A DNA stretch of 64,000 nt from Ectobacillus ponti (lineage in GTDB: Bacteria; Bacillota; Bacilli; Bacillales; Bacillaceae_G): positions 267,135 through 331,134 of the forward strand of contig NZ_JANCLT010000003.1 in the NCBI RefSeq assembly GCF_024294785.1, in the 5' to 3' direction. This document shows, piece after piece, positions 25,027 through 32,917 of this stretch. The first letter of the stretch is position 1. Each line of letters begins with the position of its first letter. The notes under the pieces are model-generated. The model had not been told where the DNA came from, ran no database searches, and saw only the letters and a list, made by a program, of their open reading frames with translations. Made by a program: the position numbers and the translations under genes.

Positions 25027-25421
25027 TGCTTCGTTGCCATCATTCGCTCCTTCTTTATTTTTGTGGTGGAGATGCCGACAGTCCGCGGCAGGTAGATCAC
25101 CTGGCAATGATCGCGCAGGAAATCGAACTTCCCGTGCCAGTCATCTCCCATGACAAACACGTCAATATGCCGGTCCTTCACGTCCAGAACCTTTTGCCCC
25201 CAATCCTGCTCCGGAATGACCTCGTCAACATAACGGACAGCCTCCAGAATCATTTTGCGGTGCTCATAGCGGTGGTACGCTTTTTTCCCTTTTATGGCGT
25301 TGAATTCATCCGTCGATAAAGCAACTGTCAGGTGATCACCAAGGCTGCGCGCGCCCCGCAATAAATTGATATGGCCCCAATGCAGCAAATCGAAGGTGCC
25401 ATATGTGATGACTTTTTTCAT
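25023..25421 (-). CDS. tagD: Glycerol-3-phosphate cytidylyltransferase
   Basis: The 132-residue enzyme makes CDP-glycerol from CTP and glycerol 3-phosphate. The nucleotidyltransferase HxGH motif is at H14-H17 in YGTFDLLHWGHINLL, and the second signature RTVGISTTKIKKE lies at the end. Length and sequence match TagD. The ATG at 25421 follows GGGGGAGATACTG. It is the first gene of a two-gene operon whose second product uses CDP-glycerol, so the pair supplies and polymerises the teichoic acid unit. Confidence 0.94.
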   Translation of the reverse strand: MKKVITYGTFDLLHWGHINLLRGARSLGDHLTVALSTDEFNAIKGKKAYHRYEHRKMILEAVRYVDEVIPEQDWGQKVLDVKDRHIDVFVMGDDWHGKFDFLRDHCQVIYLPRTVGISTTKIKKERMMATKQ

Positions 25422-25650
25422 CAGTATCTCCCCCTGTGAACTTTCTATACTCGGGCGCATGGACCGCCGCCCTTGGTGCGGAAGGAAAAGGGTGACAGGA
25501 ATGGATACGGTGCTCTTTGGGATATGTATATGCGTGCTGTCCTTGTACAACAACGGGGAGATGCAAGATTCACAAGAGAGGTCTGGCATCCAAAGAATCT
25601 TTCCCCTTTGAAGCTATGAATATGGTAGAATTATACAAAAGGAGGGTTCT

Positions 25651-25704
25651 GTGGATTTGCAAACAAAGCAGGCTCCATATGTGCGGGAGTATTTGGTGAA
25701 ATGA
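25651..25704 (+). pseudogene. 5' remnant of a CPBP protease gene
   Basis: The sequence from about 25617 to 25690 matches the promoter, ribosome binding site and first codons of the CPBP gene at 38545. Both have TATGGTAGAATTAT followed by CAAAAGG, and the peptides MDLQTKQAPYVR and MELQTQRVSYVR correspond. Here the frame stops after 17 codons (TGA at 25702-25704) and the rest of the gene is absent. It is either a decayed duplicate or a tiny leader peptide. Confidence 0.6.
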
Positions 25705-25741
25705 TGAAAATATTATAAATCCGATAAGAGGTTGAAATTTG

Positions 25742-27205
25742 ATGGAACTCACGTTTAATGCCATGCTCAAAGAAGAATTGACGATGCAAGAAATTCAAGA
25801 CGCGCTGCAGAAGGGAGCTCTGACCTCAAAAGAGCTTGTCATGTATTATCTGTACAGGATTGCCAAGCATGACCAAAGCGGGGTTGCATTAAATTCGGTA
25901 ATTGAGATCAATCCTGACGCCATATTTATTGCGGAGGGCTTAGACAATGAAAGAAAAATGAAGGGGGCCAGAGGTCCGCTTCACGGTATCCCTGTTTTGC
26001 TGAAGGATAATATTGAAACAAAAGATAACATGCATACAAGTGCCGGAACATTGGCCTTGGAGCATCATATAAGCAGCAGAGAGGCCTATTTGGTGGGAAA
26101 ACTGCGGGAAGCAGGAGCGGTTATCCTTGGAAAAACCAATATGACCGAATTGGCAAATGGCATGTCCACAACCATGTGGGCAGGCTACAGCTCCAGAGGC
26201 GGCCAGACGCTGAATCCATATGGCCCGGGTGAATTCTTTGTCGGCGGCTCCAGTTCGGGCTCTGCTGTAGCGGTCGCCGCCAATTTCACCGTATTGTCCA
26301 TTGGAACCGAAACAGACGCCTCCATTCTGAGTCCCGCCATTCAAAACTCGGTCGTGGGGATCAAACCGACGGTCGGGTTAATCAGCCGAAGCGGCATCGC
26401 CCCTTTCACCTACACACAGGATACGCCGGGACCGTTTGCACGCACCGTTGCTGACGCAGCCATCGTATTGGGGGCGTTAACGGGTGTTGACCAATCTGAT
26501 CCGGCTACCTATAAAAGTGAAGGAGCTTCTTATCAGGACTATACACCCTTTTTGGATGCAGAGGGGCTGCATGGTGCAAGAATCGGCGTGTTCCATTCAG
26601 CTTCAGCTGACTCAGATGAGTATGATGCAAGCCTGTTTCACAATGCCATTCAAGCAATGCGGGGAAAAGGGGCGGAAGTCATTGAGGGGATTGAGATTCC
26701 ATCCTTTCACAGAGAATGGAGCTGGGGCGTTCCGATTTATGAAATGAAGCATGCGTTGGGAAATTATCTGTCCCAGCTGCCGCCGCATCTGCCCGTACAT
26801 TCAGAAAGGGAATTAATTGAATTTAATGCAAGGAATGAAGAGAAAGCGTTGAAGTATGGCCAGAATATGCTTGAATATCGACAAGGGTTGCCGCACAGCA
26901 CATTGACGAACCCTGAATATCTACTTGCAAAGCTGGAGGATTTATATTTTTCCCAAGAGCAAGGGATGGATTATGCAGTGAACAAGTATCATCTCGATGC
27001 CATTTTGTTTCCTTCGTATATCGGTTCCACCATTTGTGCGAAAGCCGGCTATCCTTCCATCGCAGTCCCCGCGGGCTATATGGAAAATGGAAGACCCTTC
27101 GGCATCACATTTGCCGGCGGCGCCTTTAGTGAGGGAACATTAATTCGACTGGCCTATTCCTTTGAACAAGCTGCAAAACATCGAAAAGCCCCAATCCTCA
27201 GCTGA
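25742..27205 (+). CDS. Amidase signature family protein
   Basis: The 487-residue protein is an amidase signature enzyme. The catalytic Lys is in GIPVLLKDNIETKDNMHTSAGT, and the Ser-Ser-Lys triad region is GEFFVGGSSSGSAVAVAANFTVLSIGTETDASILSPA. The C-terminal part has YPSIAVPAGYMENGRPFGITFAGGAFSEGTLIRLAYSFEQA. It hydrolyses an amide of unknown identity; it lacks neighbours (gatC, gatB) that would make it GatA. ATG at 25742 is preceded by GAGGT. By eye its codon use is more AT-rich than the genes to its left, hinting at transfer. It lacks a signal peptide. Confidence 0.9.
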   Translation: MELTFNAMLKEELTMQEIQDALQKGALTSKELVMYYLYRIAKHDQSGVALNSVIEINPDAIFIAEGLDNERKMKGARGPLHGIPVLLKDNIETKDNMHTSAGTLALEHHISSREAYLVGKLREAGAVILGKTNMTELANGMSTTMWAGYSSRGGQTLNPYGPGEFFVGGSSSGSAVAVAANFTVLSIGTETDASILSPAIQNSVVGIKPTVGLISRSGIAPFTYTQDTPGPFARTVADAAIVLGALTGVDQSDPATYKSEGASYQDYTPFLDAEGLHGARIGVFHSASADSDEYDASLFHNAIQAMRGKGAEVIEGIEIPSFHREWSWGVPIYEMKHALGNYLSQLPPHLPVHSERELIEFNARNEEKALKYGQNMLEYRQGLPHSTLTNPEYLLAKLEDLYFSQEQGMDYAVNKYHLDAILFPSYIGSTICAKAGYPSIAVPAGYMENGRPFGITFAGGAFSEGTLIRLAYSFEQAAKHRKAPILS

Positions 27206-27218
27206 CGGGGGCTTTCGT
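27182..27218 (+). terminator. Terminator overlapping the amidase stop codon
   Basis: GAAAGCCCC (27183-27191) and GGGGGCTTTC (27206-27215) pair around a loop that contains the stop codon. T content after the stem is modest. Confidence 0.65.
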
Positions 27219-27348
27219 TCGTGAAGTGAGGGAGCATATACATGTTTGTGCAGGTGGTTTTCCAGCTATATAGATGAGGCCTCCGGAAAAGCAGGAGGCT
27301 TCAGAGAATACAAGTATGGCAACATCATACGGAAAAGGGGGATTGCTG

Positions 27349-27510
27349 ATGAAACGATACCTGACTTCCATCTGCTTCTTTCTAATTGCCCTTGTTCAAA
27401 TAGTGGGGCATTACACGGGTTGGGGCATCTTTGTCTGGGGGATGACAGTTGTATGCCTGATGCTGGCGGCGTACTGTACGAAATATGTTAAAAAGCCGGA
27501 GAGAATGTGA
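27349..27510 (+). CDS. 53-residue two-helix membrane protein, copy 1
   Basis: The protein begins MKRYLTSICFFLIALVQIVGH, has two hydrophobic helices joined by HYTGWGIFVWG and ends in a basic tail, KYVKKPERM. It starts at ATG 27349 after AAGGGGGA. A close paralogue with the same length (about 75% identical by eye) is encoded at 36369-36530. Function is unknown. It lies about 65 bases upstream of the GNAT gene on the same strand. Confidence 0.75.
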   Translation: MKRYLTSICFFLIALVQIVGHYTGWGIFVWGMTVVCLMLAAYCTKYVKKPERM

Positions 27511-27576
27511 AGAACGTGCGTAAGGCTTATGCTGCTGCCATGCGCAGGAACAATAGTGTGAAAGAGAGCGATACAT

Positions 27577-28056
27577 ATGTTTGTATTTCAAACATTCTAT
27601 GACTTGACAGACGGGGAGATTCAGCTGATTCCCTGGAAATACATCCCTGCTGATGAACGGAAAGGCTTCGTGCCCGCTTATGAATTCAGTATTGCGCCGG
27701 CCAACAACGCGGGGCTTGTGATGGGGAAAATCGTATTGCGGGTCGGTGACAACGAGAACACCTTGTATGGCGGGCATATTGGCTACCTGGTAAAGAGTAA
27801 GTTCAGGGGGAACAGCTATGCTGCCAGAGCCTGTCTGCTCATTCGGAAGGTGGCTGCCGCGCATGGGATGAAGACGCTCATCATTTCCTGCAATCCGAAT
27901 AATATCCCTTCGAGAAGAACGTGCGAGAAGGCGGGGGCAAGGCTGCGGGATATAATAGAAGTGCCGCCGCATCATGACTTGTACCAACGGGGCGAGCGGG
28001 AGACGTGCATCTATGAAATGGATGTGCAGCCAATAGGGGAGGTAGGCACGGTATGA
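27577..28056 (+). CDS. GNAT family acetyltransferase, copy 1
   Basis: The 159-residue protein has the GNAT fold: a central strand GGHIGYLVKSKFRGNSYAARACLLIRKVAAAHGMKTLIISCNPNNIPSRRTCEKAGARLRDI, where RGNSYA is the acetyl-CoA pyrophosphate loop and NNIPSRRTCEKAGA the motif B region. The substrate is unknown. It begins MFVFQTFYDLTDGEIQL after GAAAGAGAGCG. The stop overlaps the next start by ATGA, so a membrane protein is translated in tandem. The same bicistron is repeated at 43646-44499, with about 80% identity by eye. Confidence 0.85.
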   Translation: MFVFQTFYDLTDGEIQLIPWKYIPADERKGFVPAYEFSIAPANNAGLVMGKIVLRVGDNENTLYGGHIGYLVKSKFRGNSYAARACLLIRKVAAAHGMKTLIISCNPNNIPSRRTCEKAGARLRDIIEVPPHHDLYQRGERETCIYEMDVQPIGEVGTV

Positions 28057-28430
28057 CAAAGCTGCAGAGATTCATAATAGCCATCCCGGCTGTCCTGCTG
28101 CTGGCAGGCATCGGCATGGTGTGGGTATTTGCCAACTGGCAGTCGCTGTTCGGCCAATACAGGCCTATGGAAGCGTTGAAAGCGGTATACACTTTAGAGG
28201 TGAAAGGCGAGTCTGTGGCAATGATGCACAACATTGACAACGATACCTTGTATGTGACGAAGGGGAGCATCACACCTCTCGTGGACCAAATGAAGGAACA
28301 GGGGTACGAGCTGACGGCGCAGGATCGGACAGCAGGCAGGCTTGTGTTTCAGCGGGACAGTCATACCGTCTCTGTGCCCACTCAACCGTTTTGGAGAGGC
28401 TACAGGGTATTTATCAATCCGCCGCTTTGA
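28053..28430 (+). CDS. Single-helix membrane protein paired with GNAT, copy 1
   Basis: The 125-residue protein has one N-terminal transmembrane or signal-anchor helix (about 8-27) and then a soluble domain of about 95 residues, with YTLEVKGESVAMMHNIDNDTLYVTKGSI in the middle. It starts inside the stop of the acetyltransferase gene (ATGA), so the two are coupled. Function is unknown. The domain should face outwards. A close copy lies at 44122-44499. Confidence 0.8.
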   Translation: MTKLQRFIIAIPAVLLLAGIGMVWVFANWQSLFGQYRPMEALKAVYTLEVKGESVAMMHNIDNDTLYVTKGSITPLVDQMKEQGYELTAQDRTAGRLVFQRDSHTVSVPTQPFWRGYRVFINPPL

Positions 28431-28493
28431 GCGGGCATCATCCGGTCGCGTCCGCTCTTTCAATGGACAGGATCTGCTGTGAGTAAGGACCGG

Positions 28494-28527
28494 CAAAGCG
28501 GACAGGAATGAACTGCCCGCTTTTTCG
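28494..28527. terminator. Terminator between convergent genes
   Basis: AAGCGGACAG (28496-28505) and CTGCCCGCTT (28513-28522) form a stem with one internal mismatch, followed by TTTT. The reverse strand has a matching T run just after the kinase stop. Confidence 0.75.
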
Positions 28528-29808
28528 TCATGTATACTGTACTTGCCTTGGTTGATCAGGAAAGTGAGCGGGGAGTTCAATCAGGAATCTTGTTCCCTTT
28601 CCCGGCTCACTATCCACCTGAATGCTTCCGCCCATCGCCTCAACAATTCGATAGGTAACCATCATGCCAAGCCCTGTTCCCTTAGCGCCCTTTGTGGAGT
28701 AGTAGGGCTCACCAAGCCGCTTGACCTGTTCCGGCATCATGCCAATGCCCGTATCCGACAAAGAAATGAACACCGTGCCCTCCTTCTGTTCTGCGGCAAG
28801 TATAAGAGAGCCTCCATGCGGCATGGCTTCAATTGCGTTCTTGCTTATGTTCAGGAGTCCTTGTGTGAAAAGCTGTGGACTCCCTTTTATGCAGCACGCC
28901 GCGACATCTGAGGTAATGTGGACGTTGTGCATATTAGCCAAAGGTGTAATGACGTCAATCATTCGCTTCACTTCATCTGGAACATACAGCGACACAAGCT
29001 GTTCTGTCTCTGGCTTTGCGAAGGTCAGGTAGTCCCGAATGATGGACTCTGCCCGGTCTAACTCGGATATGGAAATGTTCAGAAACCTATTGCGGCTCTC
29101 AGTGTCTATTCCTTCTGTCAGCAGCAGCTGCATGAATCCACGGCTGGCAGTGAGGGGATTCCGTACTTCATGGGACACCGCTGCCGCAAGCTGAGAGATG
29201 AGCTGCAGTTTCTCACTCTGGACGACTTGCTCCCGCAGACGGAAAGAAGAGCGTATGGTCTCCAGCAGAATGCCAAGAACCAGTGCCCCGAATATGTTTG
29301 CTGCGATAATCATGAGCCACACGCGGGGAGGGCCTATGTTAATGGAGAAGAACAACAAGAACACCGTAAAGATGGATAAGGTGGTAATTCCCATGAAGAG
29401 GGTCATTGCGGCAATTCTTTTTTGGGAACTCCATTTCGCGTAAGAATTATGTAGCAGGCGTAAAGCCAGCAATGCCAGGGAGAACGTGAGAATACTCGGC
29501 CAGGTGCCGAACCCGCCTATGAAAAAGCGGTATGCAGCAGTAACCACGAATAATGAAGCACCCACCCCGCTGCCCCCGTACAGAACACCGACCATCAGCG
29601 GTATGAGCCGTAAATCGAACAGAAGACCTTCACCTATCTGGAATGGAAAGGTCATGCCAAATACAATGCATAGCGACATGGCGCCAAACATCAGAAATTT
29701 CCTCTTTGTTTCTGAAACTGAGTAATTCTCGTAGATGAGCTGCACCAAAAAAACAAATACGAGTATGACCAGATAATTGACCAGCAAATCTTTCATAAAT
29801 TCGGACAA
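28528..29808 (-). CDS. Sensor histidine kinase with 5TM-LYT sensor domain
   Basis: The 426-residue protein has about six transmembrane helices (1-200) of the LytS/YhcK 5TM type (FPFQIGEGLLFDLRLIPLMVGVLYGGSGVG), then a histidine kinase core. The phospho-accepting His is in AAAVSHEVRNPLTASRGFMQLL; the ATPase has NISKNAIEAMPHGG (N box), DTGIGMMPEQ and GTGLGMMVTYRIVEAMGG. This layout is that of KinB-type sporulation kinases. No response regulator gene is adjacent, so it is an orphan that may feed Spo0F. It starts with TTG at 29808, seven bases after GGGGGGA. Confidence 0.9.
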   Translation of the reverse strand: MSEFMKDLLVNYLVILVFVFLVQLIYENYSVSETKRKFLMFGAMSLCIVFGMTFPFQIGEGLLFDLRLIPLMVGVLYGGSGVGASLFVVTAAYRFFIGGFGTWPSILTFSLALLALRLLHNSYAKWSSQKRIAAMTLFMGITTLSIFTVFLLFFSINIGPPRVWLMIIAANIFGALVLGILLETIRSSFRLREQVVQSEKLQLISQLAAAVSHEVRNPLTASRGFMQLLLTEGIDTESRNRFLNISISELDRAESIIRDYLTFAKPETEQLVSLYVPDEVKRMIDVITPLANMHNVHITSDVAACCIKGSPQLFTQGLLNISKNAIEAMPHGGSLILAAEQKEGTVFISLSDTGIGMMPEQVKRLGEPYYSTKGAKGTGLGMMVTYRIVEAMGGSIQVDSEPGKGTRFLIELPAHFPDQPRQVQYT

Positions 29809-30160
29809 TACCCATTCCCCCCTTCTATTCGGATTATAATGCCTGATGCAGGAGGATGTAAATGTGTGTTCATGGGTCGTTGGCGGAGCAAAGGGAAGAG
29901 GCTGCGAGTGGCGTTCGGAGATGCTGCTGCGGCAAGAGAAGGAACCGCATAACGAGTAAGAACAATATCTCCCTGGTGAGAAGAGACGGCCCTAGGCTGT
30001 CTTTTTCTACTTTCATTGCTTCTCTCTTTTTGTATCAATCTATCATAGAGCACTACAACGGAAAAAGGGACATACATCAATCTGCCCAAATGGTACAATA
30101 AGGATATAAAGGAAGATGAAGGGGAGAGCGGAATCCGACCTTCTGAGGAGGGATGGTTGC
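29809..30160. other. Intergenic region with a hairpin and a promoter of the recurrent type
   Basis: This 350-base gap holds the upstream region of the kinase on the minus strand, a terminator-like hairpin (AGACGGCC/GGCTGTCT at about 29983-30001 followed by TTTTT) and the promoter of the next gene. A strong AGGAGGATGTAAATG occurs at 29850-29864, but the frames behind it run 26 to 79 codons without protein-like composition. I do not call a gene here. Confidence 0.4.
30071..30099 (+). promoter_or_regulatory. Recurrent extended -10 promoter (example 1)
   Basis: ACAT, 16 bases, then TACAAT preceded by TGG; the surrounding sequence CAAATGGTACAATAAGG recurs before several other small genes in the tract. 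Confidence 0.6.
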
Positions 30161-30457
30161 TTGACAAGAAAAGATTTGAACATACTTACGAAAATTTCAT
30201 TCTTTACGGCGCTGGTTATGCTTACTATCGGAGCATTCTCTCTTTACCTGTCATCACAAACCGCAAATAGGAGTGTGCGTGATATTTTGGAGTCGCTTTT
30301 GCGGCTTGCGTTGCTTCTTTCCGTGTTTGGCTTTCCGGTAAGCGTTGTTTCAATGTTCAGCAAGGAAAAACGCTCCAAACGAATCTTTGCTTTGGTCCTG
30401 AACGCACTACCTATTGGCATAATTCTGTACACCTTGTTTCGTGTAATTGCAGAGTAG
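30161..30457 (+). CDS. Small two-helix membrane protein
   Basis: The 98-residue protein has three hydrophobic stretches (about 12-33, 48-66 and 78-95), so two or three membrane helices, with basic loops. It appears to start at TTG 30161, eight bases after GAGGAGGG. An ATG at 30116 is only about 15 bases past the promoter -10 and is unlikely. No family is recognised. Confidence 0.65.
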   Translation: MTRKDLNILTKISFFTALVMLTIGAFSLYLSSQTANRSVRDILESLLRLALLLSVFGFPVSVVSMFSKEKRSKRIFALVLNALPIGIILYTLFRVIAE

Positions 30458-30526
30458 TTTCTCACGAAGGCGTTGAAAGCGGTGGGCGTACCTTTTCGGA
30501 AGAAATGCTCCTCGTCTGTGAGCGCT

Positions 30527-30568
30527 TTGCGTTGGTTGACGTAAGGAGACCGACAGCTGCGGAATAGA
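30527..30568 (+). repeat. Intergenic repeat, copy A
   Basis: GTTGGTTGACGTAAGGA followed by GACAGCTGCGGAATAGA matches the sequence at 36274-36316 with few changes. Both copies lie 50 to 100 bases upstream of a small membrane-associated gene. Confidence 0.7.
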
Positions 30569-30617
30569 GAAGAGAGCGATGTGTTTATTTCTGCATTTGG
30601 CGAAAGGGAGAAGGCGT

Positions 30618-30986
30618 ATGAAATGCTTTTACAGGTCTTTTGCTCTTGGAATTGCACTGCTCTTGCTGGCAGGCTGCCAGCAAACAACAATGACATTTCA
30701 AGAAATCTTCCCGGTCAATCACCTGACGAAGTTGGAGATTACAAAGGGAAATGGGGAACAGACAATCGTTACGGATAAATTCAAAATCAGGAGTTGGCTG
30801 ACAGGAGTGAAAGCAACGAAGTTCACGCCGAGGAAGGACCAAGAGGAAGAGAAGGGGTATCTCTATTTTGTAAAGATGTATGAAGGCGAGAAAGAAGTAG
30901 GGTCTTTTACAACGTCAAAAATCAAGAATTATTATTATGAGCGCAATGCTGATTTTGAAGAGAGAATCGCAAGCCTGCTGAACTGA
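30618..30986 (+). CDS. Small lipoprotein
   Basis: The 122-residue protein has a lipoprotein signal (MKCFYRSFALGIALLLLAGC, Cys at residue 20) and a compact domain with LTKLEITKGNGEQTIVTDKFKIRSWLTGVKATKF, reminiscent of small YuiB- or DUF-type Bacillus lipoproteins, but not assigned. It starts at ATG 30618 after AAAGGGAGAAGGCGT. It should sit on the outer face of the membrane. Confidence 0.78.
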   Translation: MKCFYRSFALGIALLLLAGCQQTTMTFQEIFPVNHLTKLEITKGNGEQTIVTDKFKIRSWLTGVKATKFTPRKDQEEEKGYLYFVKMYEGEKEVGSFTTSKIKNYYYERNADFEERIASLLN

Positions 30987-31065
30987 CTATTTGTTATCCC
31001 AGCCTAACTTCTCCATGTGGTAAAATGTATGAATATTGAGACTATATATGGGGAGAAGGGAAAGT

Positions 31066-31560
31066 ATGGATGATAGAATCCGTAATGCTGTCGAGACTGA
31101 CATTGCACAGGTGCAGCATGTGGCGAAAGCCTCTTGGAATGAGACATACGAAGGCATCATTCCAATGGAGATTCAAGAAGCCTTTTTACGCTATGCGTAC
31201 TCAGAGGACATGATGAAGAAGCGTATGCAAACCTCTTGTCTGCTCGTTGCGGAGAGAGGGGAATGTATCGTTGGATTCATCAACGTCTCTTTACCGGATG
31301 AACAAAAGGAAGCGGAACTCTTTGCCATCTACTTGCTTCCGGACCATCAGAGAGTAGGCATAGGGAAAGCCTTGCTGCTTGCAGCCATACGGCATACACC
31401 AGATGCTCGCAGCCTGTGTGTAAACGTGGAAAGGGACAATTTCAAAGGGCAGCGTTTCTACGCGAAGCAAGGCTTTGAAGTGATTGACGAGTTTGACGAT
31501 GATTTTGACGGCCATATCCTCAAAACAACAAGAATGGTACTGCGCCTGCCTGTGGAATAA
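31066..31560 (+). CDS. GNAT family acetyltransferase
   Basis: The 164-residue protein is a typical single-domain GNAT enzyme: RNAVETDIAQVQHVAKASWNETYEGIIP at the N-terminus, LFAIYLLPDHQRVGIGKALLLAAIRHTPDARSLCVNVERDNFKGQRFYAKQGFEVIDEF with the QRVGIGKA acetyl-CoA loop. It resembles acetyltransferases acting on small amines or peptide N-termini; substrate unknown. ATG 31066 follows GGGAGAAGGGAAAGT. A TGTGGTAAAAT promoter lies about 40 bases upstream. Confidence 0.85.
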   Translation: MDDRIRNAVETDIAQVQHVAKASWNETYEGIIPMEIQEAFLRYAYSEDMMKKRMQTSCLLVAERGECIVGFINVSLPDEQKEAELFAIYLLPDHQRVGIGKALLLAAIRHTPDARSLCVNVERDNFKGQRFYAKQGFEVIDEFDDDFDGHILKTTRMVLRLPVE

Positions 31561-31771
31561 GGACAACATTGAGGACTTTCGTATCTCAAATTACTTAAAC
31601 CTGTGTCGTACAGAAGAAGATAAGCCATTCCATGTAGGGTTTGGTTCTTATATGCGATGCGGCGTATCCGGGGTTGACCGTAGTGACTCCTCGCGTGTCA
31701 GAGCACAGAACAGGAAATGGGGCAGGAGAAATGAAATACATAGAAGCATGGCAAACAAAGGAGGGTTCGTC
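31561..31771 (+). other. Intergenic sequence, partly duplicated
   Basis: No gene is supported. The last 60 bases (from about 31706) match the region in front of the lipoprotein gene at 40585, including AAACAAAGGAGGGTTC, showing that a duplicated segment begins here. Confidence 0.5.
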
Positions 31772-31866
31772 TTGAAGGGAAGAAGCATTGTCATGTTGTC
31801 AGCATTTGCTTGTATCTCACTTTCTCGCTTCCATTCTTCAGACCAGAGAGGAGTTTGTTGGTGATG
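31772..31866 (+). pseudogene. Internally deleted lipoprotein gene
   Basis: The TTG start, ribosome binding site and signal peptide codons (KGRSIVMLSAFACISLS) match the intact lipoprotein gene at 40585 (KARSMVMLSACACISLA). The sequence then jumps, after CTTGTATCTCACT, to CAGACCAGAGAG, which corresponds to a point about 240 bases further on in the intact gene. Most of the coding region including the lipobox is missing. The retained 3' piece provides the GAGGAG used by the next gene. Confidence 0.75.
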
Positions 31867-32073
31867 TCTATTGTAGATTATATAGGCTTTGGACTTCTGC
31901 TCATCTTTATCACTGTGTATCAAATCAGTATTTCATTCTCCACTGTCCTAACTCTTGAGGGGACCTTTTGGGAGAGCAACTTTTACTTCTTATTTGCATT
32001 CCTTATCGTCGTCTTGTCATGGTGGAGCAACCGGAACCGACCTGGAACTTATCAGCAAGAGTACCGAAGATAG
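31861..32073 (+). CDS. Small two-helix membrane protein
   Basis: The 70-residue protein begins MMSIVDYIGFGLLLIFITVYQ and has two hydrophobic helices (about 8-28 and 42-58) and a polar C-terminus, NRNRPGTYQQEYRR. The GTG at 31861 is seven bases after GAGGAG; the following ATG is an alternative. The ribosome binding site lies inside the lipoprotein remnant, so this gene gained its translation signal from a decayed neighbour or was fused to it. Family unknown. Confidence 0.65.
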   Translation: MMSIVDYIGFGLLLIFITVYQISISFSTVLTLEGTFWESNFYFLFAFLIVVLSWWSNRNRPGTYQQEYRR

Positions 32074-32292
32074 GTGTACAGCATTCTATTTTGGGGGTAT
32101 CTCACCTGCCTCATATATGTTTTGCCATTTTTTACGGAAACGACAAAAGATGATGCAGCCGCTCACAGCCCGCTGTCTTGGGTCACTTGGTTGGCTGTAG
32201 GGGCGTTTTTGGCGAGAGAATGGAGAACGTTACGAAAACGAAAGCAGATGCCACCTCCAGAGCCGCACCCCTTACTGAAAGATAACCAGTAA
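32074..32292 (+). CDS. Small two-helix membrane protein
   Basis: The 72-residue protein begins MYSILFWGYLTCLIYVLPFF, has a second helix near 36-48 and a basic Pro-rich tail. It starts with GTG directly after the TAG of the preceding gene, with only a weak GAAGATAG before it, so translation probably depends on coupling. Family unknown. Confidence 0.55.
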   Translation: MYSILFWGYLTCLIYVLPFFTETTKDDAAAHSPLSWVTWLAVGAFLAREWRTLRKRKQMPPPEPHPLLKDNQ

Positions 32293-32587
32293 CCAACTTC
32301 CTAGAATGATGCCGTTGCCGTCAACTGAAGGCGTATGCAGGAGGCGAGGAGTACGGTTCTTATACGCGATATAGCAAGTACATTCTCTTCCTTTTGCATT
32401 CAGAACATTGCGAAAACACGCTATTTTGAACGGTAAACGTGCCGTGGGAGAGCCTCTTCTTCGGCAGAAATGTCGGCCTGGCGGTGCTGCGGCTTCTGTA
32501 ATAGAGCAGCAATGCGTAGAGAAATCCTGCATGTTGCCGTAATGGATAGAGAAGGAGGAGACGTGAGATAGGGGAGTGTGGCGTAAG
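32293..32587. other. Intergenic stretch without a supported gene
   Basis: These 295 bases lie between a plus-strand gene and the terminator of a minus-strand gene. Frames on both strands are short, lack good start sites and have no protein-like composition. It may be decayed coding sequence. Confidence 0.4.
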
Positions 32588-32625
32588 AAAAAGGAGCAGA
32601 GGTTACATCCCTCTTGCTCCTTTTA
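32588..32625 (-). terminator. Terminator overlapping a gene end
   Basis: On the minus strand AAAGGAGCA and TGCTCCTTTTT (with AGAGG/CCTCT extending the stem) enclose the TAA stop of the gene at 32603-32782. The last six codons of that gene form one arm. Confidence 0.8.
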
Positions 32626-32782
32626 CTCGCTTATACAAATATAGGATGCCGAAAGCGACTAGCAAGACCATTGCAAAACTGTTAAACATCGTCTTGAACG
32701 AGTATGTGAAAGGATTGTTGTTGACGACTGCGGTTGATATGATCAAGACGAGAATGGTAAGGTCGTACATTTTGCTTCTCAT
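32603..32782 (-). CDS. 59-residue two-helix membrane protein
   Basis: The gene encodes MRSKMYDLTILVLIISTAVV, a polar loop and a second helix (FAMVLLVAFGILYLYK) with a basic tail. ATG at 32782 is nine bases after AAGGAG. Its 3' end is embedded in a Rho-independent terminator. It is one of the few minus-strand genes in the tract. No family recognised. Confidence 0.72.
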   Translation of the reverse strand: MRSKMYDLTILVLIISTAVVNNNPFTYSFKTMFNSFAMVLLVAFGILYLYKRVKGARGM

Positions 32783-32917
32783 AAGAGTGGAGTCTCCTTC
32801 CAGCCGTAAATCATTTCATCCTCATGTTACCATGAAACCCTCTAACCAGTAACCGACTTTTTCTTGTATGAGGGCAACCCCACATGAATTCAATATTCAT
32901 CCAAAAATCCCTGCGCA

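Noticed and set aside
25739-27205. GatA subunit of the tRNA amidotransferase
   Set aside because: The amidase signature is shared, but gatC and gatB are not adjacent and the sequence blocks are closer to general amidases.
29862-30101. 79-codon frame behind a perfect AGGAGGATGTAA
   Set aside because: Composition is not protein-like, it runs through a terminator-like hairpin and the promoter of the next gene, and no similar frame exists elsewhere in the tract.
32272-32532. 86-codon minus-strand frame
   Set aside because: No start signal, irregular composition and overlap with the end of a plus-strand gene.
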